Numbered from the stretch's first letter, positions 1 through 7,375 are shown. The stretch is DNA of 60,809 bases from Bacillota bacterium (GCA_023460795.1 JAEWPC010000012.1:1-60809), one strand, 5' to 3'. Notes: generated from the letters alone by a model not told the origin. Made by a program: numbers and translations.

Positions 1-140
1 GCTGAATGTTGTCACGCTGGCTTCCCTGACCCACTTTCAAAAACAAGTTCTAATGAATGTTGTCACGCTGGCTTCCCTGACCCACTCTCCAAGTCTTGCT
101 GAATGTTGCCACACTGGCTTCTTAGATTTATCTATCATAT
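1..140. repeat. Tandem repeats in the partial leftmost cassette
   Basis: Three imperfect copies of a unit beginning GCTGAATGTTGTCACGCTGG start near positions 1, 51 and 97. The same unit, with a 44 bp period, fills the cassette at 5868-6175. The following stretch (about 150-225) also resembles 6180-6265, sharing a GCGGACACGCA block. The two cassettes are therefore related non-coding cassettes. No ORF of note is present, and the cassette continues beyond the left edge. Confidence 0.75.
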
Positions 141-227
141 TCTTTAATTGATAACTGCGGACACGCAGCCACTTTATTAATCCCATTAACAAACTACTCA
201 TGCTTTATTATGCTCTAGCTGACTTTC

Positions 228-416
228 ATCTAACGTTATTGTATTCACGACGTCCCACCGACTTAAGCCCCGCCAGGGGCGGCCGCGATGCGGTTAGTCG
301 GTGCGGATGTGTCCGGCTGATTACACTTCTCCGCTGCTGAAAATACTTCCCCGAGTCCTCTCCTAACCCCTGCCGGACCGAGGGCGAATGCCCGATGCGT
401 GAATATGGTGTTAGGT
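228..416 (-). repeat. attC-like element E1 (189 bp)
   Basis: Left core ATCTAAC 228-234, right core GTTAGGT 410-416. The outer stem pairs TATTCACG with CGTGAATA. Arm 1 (ACCGACT/AGTCGGT) carries two sub-hairpins, arm 2 is GTCCGGC/GCCGGAC and arm 3 is GGGC-GAAT-GCCC. In minus-strand reading it closes the cassette carrying the lipoprotein gene. Confidence 0.85.
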
Positions 417-454
417 GAAGTTGACGTCCTCTTCGAAAACACCTCATGTTCTTA

Positions 455-889
455 TTAATTCAATACAATAATTTCTATTGCCTCTAATTCGTGAAGATTT
501 CCCTTAATTGGTTGAATCCAAAATTCAATATTTTGTCCTCTATTTAATTCAAACTCTTCTGCACTGATTAATTGTCTGCGTTCAGAATCAACTTCTTTAA
601 ATATTCTAGTCCTCTTAGTTATTACAAAAAAATCTTCATTAGTTCCATTTGAAGCACTATAATCATTAAATTTGTCTCTCATTGATGAAGGGGCATTCAC
701 TACAGTTACAGTATATAAAATACCAACTTCCTTTGAGTATTTATTTCCTTTCTGATTTACAACTGTTATAAGTTCTCCAGTAAATTTCTCGAAGTTTCCT
801 GAATATACTTCATCATTTGCAGTACATCCACTTAAGATTACGAGTAAGAGAATTATTGCAAACAGAGATCTTACAGATCTTAACTTCAT
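455..889 (-). CDS. Small cassette-encoded lipoprotein
   Basis: This 144-residue protein starts with a charged n-region, a hydrophobic stretch and a lipobox (LSGC, Cys near residue 20), so it is a predicted lipoprotein anchored on the outer face of the membrane. I recognise no enzymatic motif; the mature part is mixed alpha/beta, rich in charged residues. The ATG at 889 is chosen because GAGAGGG lies 8 bases upstream; an upstream in-frame extension would run into repeat element E2 and is not credible. It is the only gene of the cassette bounded by the junctions at 929 and 234. AT-rich composition contrasts with the chromosomal genes. Function unknown. Confidence 0.8.
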   Translation of the reverse strand: MKLRSVRSLFAIILLLVILSGCTANDEVYSGNFEKFTGELITVVNQKGNKYSKEVGILYTVTVVNAPSSMRDKFNDYSASNGTNEDFFVITKRTRIFKEVDSERRQLISAEEFELNRGQNIEFWIQPIKGNLHELEAIEIIVLN

Positions 890-922
890 CGACAAAGCCC
901 TCTCATTCTTTACGTCAATTTC

Positions 923-1115
923 ACCTAACGTTATTGTATTCACGACGTCCCACCGACTTAAGGTTCCGCCAGGAACCGGCTGCGCTTGCGCAGTTAGTCG
1001 GTGCGGATGTGTCCGGCTGAATCTACTTCCACGCTGCTGAAATGCCCCTCCGAATCCACTTCTAACTCCTGACGGACCGAGGGCGAATGCCCGATGCGTG
1101 AATATGGTGTTATGT
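923..1115 (-). repeat. attC-like element E2 (193 bp)
   Basis: Cores ACCTAAC 923-929 and GTTATGT 1109-1115. Arm 1 carries sub-hairpins GGTTCC/GGAACC and CTGCGC/GCGCAG. Arm 2 has a mismatch (CTGACGGAC on the right side). Arm 3 is GGGC-GAAT-GCCC. Arm 1 is identical in E8. Confidence 0.85.
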
Positions 1116-1146
1116 GAAGTCCTCGACTTCATGAATTACTGACAAA

Positions 1147-1473
1147 TCATACATTTGAATTTTTATACTCTTGATATAGTTCATACAACTTTTGGTTTGT
1201 ATTATCGACTTTTTTATTGAATCTTTCTTTATATTCTTCTTTTATTACACCGATTCCATACCACTCACAGCTATCAATTAGTAATTGTTTAACTTTATCC
1301 ATCTCATTATTAATTATTAGGATCAACACACGCCCAGTCAAAGTATCATGTTCATCGATTGGAGCTCCTGAAGCAATTAAACCAGCTGGGTCATAATCGT
1401 TAATTATGAATCTCACTTTATTAAAGTAACTAGAAAAGTGATTTTTTAGTCTTTCCCTTTCGTTTTTCTCCAT
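1147..1473 (-). CDS. Cassette protein, DUF1871-like
   Basis: A 108-residue soluble protein with no signal peptide or membrane segment. The stretch NDYDPAGLIASGAPIDEHD (about residues 26-44) recalls the DUF1871 pattern (W/Y-DP-x-G/L ... GAP-x-DEYD) of small Firmicute proteins of unknown function, several of which are seen next to toxin/immunity loci; this assignment is tentative. The C-terminus is a lysine-rich probable helix. GGAG lies 7 bases before the ATG at 1473. It is the sole gene in the cassette between junctions 1530 and 929 and ends 31 bp before the E2 core, as cassette genes usually do. Confidence 0.75.
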   Translation of the reverse strand: MEKNERERLKNHFSSYFNKVRFIINDYDPAGLIASGAPIDEHDTLTGRVLILIINNEMDKVKQLLIDSCEWYGIGVIKEEYKERFNKKVDNTNQKLYELYQEYKNSNV

Positions 1474-1523
1474 GAATTAGCTCCATTCAGATATTTTTTC
1501 TTTCTATCTCTTTCGAGGATTTC

Positions 1524-1718
1524 ACATAACGTTATTGTATTCACGACGTCCCACCGACTTAAGGCACCGTCAGGTGCCGGCCGTGATGCGGTTAGTCGGT
1601 GCGGATGTGTCCGGCTGATTCTGCTCCTCCGAACACTGAAATGCCTCATAGAATCCACATCGGGCTTCTGCCGGACCGAGCAGCCGTAAGGCTGCGAAGC
1701 GTGAATATGGTGTTATAA
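1524..1718 (-). repeat. attC-like element E3 (195 bp)
   Basis: Cores ACATAAC 1524-1530 and GTTATAA 1712-1718. Arm 3 is a different sequence from the other copies (GCAGCC-GTAA-GGCTGC) but keeps full pairing, which is direct evidence that the hairpin, not its sequence, is conserved. Confidence 0.85.
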
Positions 1719-1754
1719 GGTGTTGGCGCCTTCTACGAATATACAAGCAAAAAG

Positions 1755-2298
1755 TCATTTGAAATTGTTCTTAATTGGTTGAGCGTGATCCCAACTTATC
1801 AATTTAATTTTATAGTCCACAAGTAATTCACCAGCCCTAATTACTCTACTTTGAGTGCCATTGCCGAACTTCTCTAATAGAATTGCACTCGTGAAGTCAT
1901 CATTATTTTCTTCATAATCTTCTTCCGAATCACCCATATAATATCTTGCATTATCCACTGAAAAATAGATTTCCTTTGTATTCCCTACTTTTAATAACGT
2001 AATTTTGCTAATTCCACTAGCGAAGCTTAGTTTCCATTTGCGATATTTACCTTGCCCTTCATTTCACCCAAAACCATCAAATTCACAAATCAGTTTATCT
2101 TCGATTACTTTTCGCTCACCGTTTATTTCATATTCAAGTCTAAATGGAAACTCTCCATATTTAATTTCAGGTCGTGGTGGATTAGCTTCTAGTAGACCTA
2201 CAATAAAGATTGATACCCATGGTAATGAAAATAATAATAGAGGTACCAAAATGATCACAATTGGAATCCATATTTTTTTGTGTTTTATATTCCTTCAC
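1755..2298 (-). pseudogene. Decayed cassette gene for a membrane-anchored protein
   Basis: Two open segments lie in the same frame: 2258-2067 (an N-terminal hydrophobic segment, then a soluble part) and 2063-1755. They are separated only by an in-frame TGA at 2064-2066. The read-through protein is continuous, and the TGA probably replaced TGG (Trp). A second lesion is likely near the start: a run of seven A around 2270-2280 puts the GTG at 2298 one base out of frame with the hydrophobic segment. The original product was probably about 180 residues with one N-terminal membrane anchor. A sequencing error or programmed recoding could also explain either site. No family recognised. Confidence 0.6.
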
Positions 2299-2355
2299 CC
2301 ATTCTAAAAAGTTTAATAATATTCTTTAGTTCTCAATTCGTTTTGCGCCAATTTC

Positions 2356-2545
2356 TTATAACGTTCTTGTATTCACGACGTCCCACCGACTTAAGGCAGC
2401 GAAGCTGACGGGCGCGATGCGCTTAGTCGGTGCGGATGTGTCCGGCTGATTCTGCTTCCCCGCTATCTGAAATGCTTCACAGAATTCACTTCGGACATCT
2501 GCCGGACCAAGGGCGAATGCCCGATGCGTGAATATGGTGTTATCT
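2356..2545 (-). repeat. attC-like element E4 (190 bp)
   Basis: Cores TTATAAC 2356-2362 and GTTATCT 2539-2545. Arm 1 is ACCGACT/AGTCGGT with sub-hairpins; arm 2 GTCCGGC/GCCGGAC; arm 3 GGGC-GAAT-GCCC. It bounds the toxin-antitoxin cassette on its left. Confidence 0.85.
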
Positions 2546-2640
2546 GATGCCGGTGTCTTCTTCGAACTACTTGTTCAATCCCTTCATGTGTATTTGGTGT
2601 TATAATGGTTATAATTAGTTCTTGAAAGGAGTTGTCAGCA

Positions 2641-2877
2641 ATGGCTATTAGTAAAGAACGATTTAATGAGTTGCTCGATCGTTTGTCAGAAAAAGATCTT
2701 GAATTAGTTTCTGAATTGATGGAACGTCTTTCACACTCACCAATCAAAAGGGAAATTCCTCTAGATGATGAACCTACTACTCAAGAAGATTTAGATGCCA
2801 TTAATAATGCACATAAAGCTTACTTAAATGGTGAATTAATTAACCTTAAGGATGTAGAACATGACCTACGAAATTAA
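2641..2877 (+). CDS. Antitoxin of a RelE/ParE-type toxin-antitoxin pair
   Basis: A 78-residue, acidic, helix-rich protein (start MAISKERFNELLDRLSEKDL). Size, charge and position directly before a RelE-like toxin identify it as the cognate antitoxin; the N-terminal half would bind DNA or dimerise and the C-terminal part neutralise the toxin. AAAGGAG at 2624-2630 precedes both an in-frame TTG (2632) and the ATG at 2641; the ATG has the better spacing. It overlaps the toxin gene by 17 bp, indicating coupled translation. Two TATAAT hexamers (2601-2606 and 2610-2615) suggest a private promoter. The pair reads opposite to every other cassette gene here, as is common for self-promoted toxin-antitoxin cassettes in integrons. 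Confidence 0.85.
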   Translation: MAISKERFNELLDRLSEKDLELVSELMERLSHSPIKREIPLDDEPTTQEDLDAINNAHKAYLNGELINLKDVEHDLRN

Positions 2878-3127
2878 ATTTCTTAAGGATGCCTATAAGT
2901 ATCTTCAAAAACAGGATAAGGTAACTCGGAACCGCATCCTTGATCATCTTAAAATTCTCTCTGAAGACCCCAGACATCCGGAACTTGATATAAAAAGAAT
3001 GCAAGGGGTTGAAGATCGATTTCGGCTTCGTGTTGGTTCCTATCGAGTAGTTTACTCTATTATAGATAATGAACTAATCGTTATTGTTGTAAAGATAGGT
3101 TCACGCGGTGACATATATAAGACTTAA
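2861..3127 (+). CDS. RelE/ParE-family toxin
   Basis: An 88-residue basic protein with the RelE fold signature: N-terminal helix pair (YEIKFLKDAYKYLQKQDK), then the central MQGVEDRFRLRVGSYRVVYSI stretch split here at G-V-E-D, RFRLRVG and YRVVYSI, and a C-terminal strand with basic residues (VVKIGSRGDIYK). Family members cleave ribosome-bound mRNA (RelE) or poison gyrase (ParE); sequence alone does not decide, though GxYRVVY and the R/K-rich end fit RelE. It lies downstream of and overlaps its antitoxin. Such pairs stabilise large cassette arrays against deletion, the likely role here. Confidence 0.88.
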   Translation: MTYEIKFLKDAYKYLQKQDKVTRNRILDHLKILSEDPRHPELDIKRMQGVEDRFRLRVGSYRVVYSIIDNELIVIVVKIGSRGDIYKT

Positions 3128-3128
3128 T

Positions 3129-3156
3129 GGCACTTGATCTTTAAGTGTCTTTTTTA
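3129..3156 (+). terminator. Intrinsic terminator of the toxin-antitoxin operon
   Basis: Short stem CACTT (3131-3135) / AAGTG (3143-3147) followed by a T-rich run (TCTTTTTTATTT), immediately after the toxin stop codon. Confidence 0.7.
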
Positions 3157-3175
3157 TTTGTATTGCACCGGTTTC

Positions 3176-3370
3176 AGATAACGTTATTGTATTCACGACG
3201 TCCCACCACCTTAAGCCCCGACAGGGGCGGCCGCGATGCGGTTAGGTGGTGCGGATGTATCCGGCTGATTTAGCTTCTCGACTACTGAAATGCCTCACCG
3301 AAAATGCATCAAACTGCTGCCGGACCGAGGGGCGACAGAGTCGACCCGATGCGTGAATATGGTGTTATAG
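3176..3370 (-). repeat. attC-like element E5 (195 bp)
   Basis: Cores AGATAAC 3176-3182 and GTTATAG 3364-3370. Arm 1 has changed to ACCACCT/AGGTGGT with both sides altered together; arm 3 is the GGGGCGAC/GTCGACCC variant. Confidence 0.85.
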
Positions 3371-3397
3371 GAAGTTCCCGTCATCCTGGGTTAGCAT

Positions 3398-3955
3398 TCA
3401 AGTATTATTCCAGTAGTTTACATCACCTGTTTCATATAGTTTCTTTCCTTCACTATTAAATGTTTGAAGTGTTACCGGCAGATGCAGTTGTTCATCGGTA
3501 AGAAAATACCACATGATCCGTGTTCCATTTCTAATGATATTTGCTGGTTGATTCTCTTCACTTACAATTATGATTTGAGACGTTTCTGGATTCTCGACCT
3601 TCCCGTAGATCAAATGAATATCTTCATCTTGTTTATCTGTCCCTTGCCAACTGATGTCCTGGTCAGCAAAAAAAGGATTCTTATTTATGTAACTTTTTAA
3701 TTTAAATCCAGTAAACGCTCTTTCAAGCGTAACTACGCCAATTTCCTCTTTATTTGTTATGTAAAACACCAAATTATGTTTCTGATTAATATCTACATGC
3801 AGAATCTCATGATAATTTGAATCTATTTCTCTTACTGACTTTTCAATTTGGTTAAAAACTGACCTGGAGTTCTGGCTCCATAAAAGCCATGATATATAAA
3901 AGGAAATCATCAAAACAATAGAGAAAAATGCTAATAGAAGTTTAATTCTCTTCAT
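3398..3955 (-). CDS. Cassette-encoded membrane-anchored protein of unknown function
   Basis: A 185-residue protein with one N-terminal membrane segment (about residues 5-27) preceded by Lys/Arg, then a soluble, probably extracytoplasmic domain with alternating hydrophobic strands. No lipobox and no recognised motif. The ATG at 3955 has a clear GAGGAGG 5-7 bases upstream. It is the only gene of the cassette between junctions 4000 and 3182, and the AT-rich codon use sets it apart from chromosomal genes. It could be an immunity-type or stress membrane protein, but nothing in the sequence decides this. Confidence 0.8.
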   Translation of the reverse strand: MKRIKLLLAFFSIVLMISFYISWLLWSQNSRSVFNQIEKSVREIDSNYHEILHVDINQKHNLVFYITNKEEIGVVTLERAFTGFKLKSYINKNPFFADQDISWQGTDKQDEDIHLIYGKVENPETSQIIIVSEENQPANIIRNGTRIMWYFLTDEQLHLPVTLQTFNSEGKKLYETGDVNYWNNT

Positions 3956-3993
3956 CGAATCCTCCTCAAATAATCATGCTTTACGGGAATTTC

Positions 3994-4214
3994 CTATAAC
4001 GTTGTTGTATTCACGACGTCTGAGAGGCTTAAGGTGTGGAAAAGGATGCGCGAAGCGATCCGCTAAACCGGCTGCGCAAAGCGCAGTTAGCCTCTCGGAT
4101 GTGTCCGGCTGACTACGCTTCCTCGTATACCGAAATGCCTCATCGAAATACATCGAGCTGCTGCCGGACCGAGGGACGACGGAGTCGACCCGATGCGTGA
4201 ATATGGTGTTATAT
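3994..4214 (-). repeat. attC-like element E6 (221 bp, longest copy)
   Basis: Cores CTATAAC 3994-4000 and GTTATAT 4208-4214. Arm 1 is unique (GAGAGGC/GCCTCTC) and enlarged, with sub-hairpins GGATGCGC/GCGATCC and CTGCGC/GCGCAG. Arm 3 is GGGACGAC/GTCGACCC. The stop codon of the neighbouring HEPN-like gene lies inside the right core. Confidence 0.85.
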
Positions 4215-4931
4215 GATGTCGGGGGCCTTCTTTGCAAACACCTTCAAAAAATGATTTTTTATATTAAGAATACGTTCATAATGTTCTAATAACTTATCGT
4301 TGTTTTCTTTAAGAAAATCATGACATACTAGGATTTCATCTAGAAATTTGAATAGCTTTTCTTGGTTCAATAAATCTCCGAACTTATCATATTTCCGCGC
4401 CTTTTCAGGTTTATAATGAATGAAGAAATTCCTTGCATCAAGATACGATCTTACAATTTCCCATCCGGGTTCTTGGATATATGACTTTCCAATCATAACC
4501 TCCAAAAACCAACCTAATTTATCAGTAGTCTTAAGCTTTTGTATTATTTCATTGCATTTGGGGATCCCAAAATTGTACTTCAACTCTAATAATGTTTGGT
4601 AATAATTATTTACCATTCTTTCAAAAATTGTAACTGCCTTATAAAGATACATGTCTGAGAACTTTTTAAAATCATCAAGACTCAAAGATGACAAAAATGA
4701 TTTATATTCACTTACCTCTTGGTAAACATCTTGAATTGTTATATATACATCCTCATCCCAATCGAACCCATCTTTAATAGCATCTTTATATCTTAAAAAG
4801 ATTTTTATTGGATCTTTATAAAACTCTTTATCTAAATCATTTCCCACAACAAATTGTGAAATCAAGTCACTTAATAAATCATCTATAAACTCACGTTGTT
4901 CTTCAAAGATTTTATTAATCATTTGACTCAT
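4209..4931 (-). CDS. HEPN-like cassette protein
   Basis: A 240-residue soluble, strongly helical protein. Near residue 175 is ARNFFIHYKPE, matching the RxxxxH (R-N-x-x-x-H) motif of HEPN domains, whose members include RNA-cleaving toxins and defence effectors; the overall helical content agrees, but family membership is an inference from this motif. The ATG at 4931 follows GAGGTGAG; an upstream frame extension runs into element E7. The TAA stop (4211-4209) is formed by the conserved TAAC core of element E6, so coding sequence and recombination site overlap. No partner nucleotidyltransferase gene is in the cassette. Confidence 0.75.
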   Translation of the reverse strand: MSQMINKIFEEQREFIDDLLSDLISQFVVGNDLDKEFYKDPIKIFLRYKDAIKDGFDWDEDVYITIQDVYQEVSEYKSFLSSLSLDDFKKFSDMYLYKAVTIFERMVNNYYQTLLELKYNFGIPKCNEIIQKLKTTDKLGWFLEVMIGKSYIQEPGWEIVRSYLDARNFFIHYKPEKARKYDKFGDLLNQEKLFKFLDEILVCHDFLKENNDKLLEHYERILNIKNHFLKVFAKKAPDII

Positions 4932-4968
4932 TTGACTCACCTCAATTAATCTATTTGCCCCCGATTTC

Positions 4969-5166
4969 ATATAACGTTCAGGGATTCACGACGCCCCACC
5001 GACTTAAGGCGACGAATGTCGCCGGGCGCGATGCGCTTAGTCGGTGCGGGTGTGTCTGGCTGAGATCACTTCTCTGCATACTGAAATGCCTCTTCGAAAT
5101 AACATCAGACTCCTGCCGGACCGAGGGGCGACGGAGTCGACCCGATGCGTGAATCCTATGTTATAC
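4969..5166 (-). repeat. attC-like element E7 (198 bp), with compensatory outer stem
   Basis: Cores ATATAAC 4969-4975 and GTTATAC 5160-5166. The outer stem differs from all other copies on both sides: GGATTCACG on the left pairs with CGTGAATCC on the right, instead of GTATTCACG with CGTGAATAT. Confidence 0.87.
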
Positions 5167-5195
5167 GCTGTTGCCTACTTCCTCGAATCATCCAA

Positions 5196-5402
5196 GAAAG
5201 ATTCGTTGTTCTTGCTCTTAACTCGTGCTCTTGAAGTCCTTGGTTCTGTGATCAGTACTTGAAGTCTCGTTCGAACAGATCGTTTAGTTCGGAGTACCAT
5301 TGGTGCGACGAACTAAAGGTTTGAATGAGACTTTACAAGGTACTGATCAGGGTTATTGAATCAAGGTCTTCATTAGAGTTAAGAGCACTTAACGAATCTT
5401 TC
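5196..5402. other. Long inverted repeat I in a non-coding cassette
   Basis: GAAAGATTCGTT (5196-5207) pairs with AACGAATCTTTC (5391-5402). Further paired blocks step inward: GCTCTTAACTC with GAGTTAAGAGC, a GAAGTCCTTGGTTC-like block with GAATCAAGGTCTTC, TGATCAGTAC with GTACTGATCA, and TTTAGTTCG with CGAACTAAA at the tip. This gives a hairpin of about 207 nt with many mismatches and bulges. No gene of note covers it. It could be a structured RNA or a decayed insertion; the absence of a transposase and of clean ends argues against a simple insertion sequence. Confidence 0.75.
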
Positions 5403-5409
5403 GGTCCCG

Positions 5410-5552
5410 GCCCAAACGGTCTGAAACCTGCTACTCATACAATTCATATTATCATCTCAGTATCAGTTCGCTCGCGAATTGAAACTAACTAATATGAATT
5501 GTCTGAGTTCTTCTTCGAAATGCTTCCCTGAAATGCAGGTTTCAGGTTTGGG
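5410..5552. other. Long inverted repeat II in the same non-coding cassette
   Basis: CCAAACGGTCTGAAACCTGC (about 5412-5431) pairs with GCAGGTTTCAGGTTTGG (5535-5551). An inner block ACAATTCATATTA (5439-5451) pairs with TAATATGAATTGT (5490-5502), closed by TTCGCTCGCGAA. Together with inverted repeat I it fills nearly all of the cassette between junctions 5591 and 4975, which holds no credible coding region. Confidence 0.72.
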
Positions 5553-5584
5553 TCTAGGACGGATGTTCTTACTTAGGCAATGGC

Positions 5585-5780
5585 GTATAACGTTCATGTA
5601 TTCACGACGTCCCACCGACTTAAGGTTCCGCCAGGAACCGGCTGCGCTTGCGCAGTTAGTCGGTGCGGATGTGTCCGGCTGATTCCGCTTCCCCGAAACT
5701 GAAATGCCTCACTCGAATCCTCTTCTAACTTCGTGTCCGGACCGAGGGCGAATGCCCGATGCGTGAATATGGTGTTATGT
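5585..5780 (-). repeat. attC-like element E8 (196 bp)
   Basis: Cores GTATAAC 5585-5591 and GTTATGT 5774-5780. Arm 1 is identical to that of E2, suggesting recent duplication or exchange between them. Arm 2 closes with GTCCGGAC; arm 3 is GGGC-GAAT-GCCC. Confidence 0.85.
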
Positions 5781-5867
5781 GCTGTACCTGGCTTCCTCGA
5801 TTAACTTACTGCTCTAAATTAAGCGAAGCAGCACTTGATCTTCACTCTTTATTTCGTTATCTTGTTT

Positions 5868-6175
5868 TTCTAGATGTTGTCACGTTACTTCTTAATCTGA
5901 CCTTCATGATCTGCTGAATGTTGCCACACTTACTTCTGATTTATTCTTTACGTTTTGCTGAATGTTGTCACGCTTACTTCTGATTTGATCTTTACGTTTT
6001 GCTGAATGTTGCCACACTTACTTCTGATTTAATCTTTACGATCTGCTGAATGTTGTCACGCTTACTTCTGATTTGATCTCTACGATCTGCTGAATGTTGC
6101 AAGGCTTACTTCTGATTTGATCTTTACGATCTGCTGAATGTTGCCAGGCTTACTTCTAGTTTCTTGATCTTAATA
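5868..6175. repeat. 44-bp tandem repeat array, about seven copies
   Basis: Units beginning TGCTGAATGTTGCCACACTT start at 5912, 5956, 6000, 6044, 6088 and 6132 (period exactly 44), with a degenerate first copy near 5868. Alternating GTCACG and GCCACA variants occur at one site in the unit. The cassette (junctions 6273 to 5591) has no gene that I can support between 5781 and 6266. The unit is shared with positions 1-140. Confidence 0.85.
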
Positions 6176-6266
6176 GGCACTTAAAACAATTAAGCGGACA
6201 CGCATCCAAACTTTATACAGGAAACTAATCAGATTATTCATCATGCTCTTGAACTCCAGGTATTGC

Positions 6267-6456
6267 ACATAACGTTGTTGTATTCACGACGTCTCACCAC
6301 CTTAAGCCCGAAGGGCGGCCGCGATGCGGTTAGGTGGTGGGATGTGTCCGGCTGATACCGCTTCTCCGGAAACTGAAATGCCTCATCGAAATACTTCGTG
6401 CTGCTGCCGGACCGAGGGGCGACGAGTCGACCCGATGCGTGAATATGGTGTTATCT
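6267..6456 (-). repeat. attC-like element E9 (190 bp)
   Basis: Cores ACATAAC 6267-6273 and GTTATCT 6450-6456. Arm 1 is ACCACCT/AGGTGGT; arm 3 is the GGGGCGAC/GTCGACCC variant with a shortened loop. Confidence 0.85.
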
Positions 6457-6498
6457 GACGTACTCGGCTTCTTGAAACTACTTACAAAGATTGATTTT

Positions 6499-6620
6499 AA
6501 CTCGTGTCTTTGACCTTGACCTACCTCTTGCATTTGACCTTGTTCTTAACTCGTGCCTTTGACCTTGATCTTAACTCGTGCTTTTGACTTTGATCTTATC
6601 GCGTGCCTTTGACCTTGATC
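6499..6620. repeat. Short tandem repeats in a non-coding cassette
   Basis: Four copies of a unit AACTCGTGCCTTTGACCTTG start near 6499, 6548, 6573 and 6598, the last three at a 25 bp period. A related string (CTTAACTCGTGCTCTTGA) occurs in the hairpin cassette at 5216-5233. No gene is visible in 6457-6810. Confidence 0.7.
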
Positions 6621-6694
6621 TCTGTCATTCTTTTATCTCGCTTTACATACTGGAATTATAACCCAGCTTATCTAATTCCGCACTTTAAATCCGC

Positions 6695-6749
6695 ATAAAT
6701 AAAAGTCGCGGCTCCGAAGTAGATCTTAACTCGGAGTATCTCGCGACTT
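6695..6749 (-). terminator. Terminator-like hairpin in a non-coding cassette
   Basis: In minus-strand reading AAGTCGCG (6749-6742) and CTCCGA pair with TCGGAG and CGCGACTT (to 6703), followed by a TTTTATTTAT tract. It is a plausible intrinsic terminator for a transcript starting in or before this cassette, which otherwise has no coding gene. It may be the 3' end of a small RNA. Confidence 0.55.
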
Positions 6750-6810
6750 ATTATTAATGAAATGTTCTTTAGGGGTCGTAGAACGCTCTTAATGAGCTTT
6801 CGAGTATGTC

Positions 6811-6994
6811 AGATAACGTTGTTGTATTCACGACGTCCCACCACCTTAAGCCCGAAGGGCGGCCGCGATGCGGTTAGGTGGTGGGATGTGTCCGGCTGAT
6901 CCCGCTTCCCCGAGACTGAAATACCTCTTCGAACCACATCTAACTTCGTGCCGGACCGAGGGCGAATGCCCGAAGCGTGAATATGGTGTTAGAT
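6811..6994 (-). repeat. attC-like element E10 (184 bp)
   Basis: Cores AGATAAC 6811-6817 and GTTAGAT 6988-6994. Arm 1 is ACCACCT/AGGTGGT with a compact GCCC-GAA-GGGC sub-hairpin; arm 3 is GGGC-GAAT-GCCC. Confidence 0.85.
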
Positions 6995-7052
6995 GAAGTT
7001 AATGCCGCCTTAGATATACCCGCACAATTCTTATTTAGTCCTTCTTAATATT

Positions 7053-7295
7053 TTATCTGTAATGAGGTTTATAAATTCTATCTGTATCAATGTCTATTAC
7101 TATGTCTGGTTTTGTTTCATTCGTTCTATTTATTTCAGTCATATTGTATGTAGTGCAAAATGCTTTTGGTAGTTCAGTTAATGAATCTATATTGCTCTTT
7201 AACTCCATGTACATCTCGTTTATCGTTCTTATTGAATAGTTCTGAGAAGTTTGGAGAAGTGCTTGATAAAAATAACCATCAATCTCTATTATCAA
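7053..7295 (-). CDS. Small cassette protein of unknown function
   Basis: An 80-residue soluble acidic protein with a helical N-terminal half and a strand-like C-terminal stretch (PDIVIDIDTDRIYKPHY). No recognised family. The start is a TTG at 7295 with GAGGGG about 10 bases upstream; no in-frame ATG gives a better start. It is the only ORF of reasonable size in the cassette between junctions 7382 and 6817 and has the same orientation as most cassette genes, which supports it. The size and lack of family leave moderate doubt that it is expressed. Confidence 0.55.
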   Translation of the reverse strand: MIIEIDGYFYQALLQTSQNYSIRTINEMYMELKSNIDSLTELPKAFCTTYNMTEINRTNETKPDIVIDIDTDRIYKPHYR

Positions 7296-7375
7296 TAATT
7301 CATCCCCTCTCTTGTCCTCGGTCTTTCATTGATTGTTTTGTATTATTTATTTTTATCCGAACTAGCATTAATTTC

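Noticed and set aside
817..1020. Plus-strand frame ending in RRPTDLRFRQEPAALAQLVG, also present at 5479-5682
   Set aside because: Both copies simply translate identical arm 1 sequence of E2 and E8; no ribosome site.
455..1132. Full-length 225-residue frame including element E2
   Set aside because: The N-terminal part is a translation of the repeat; the signal peptide and ribosome site place the start at 889.
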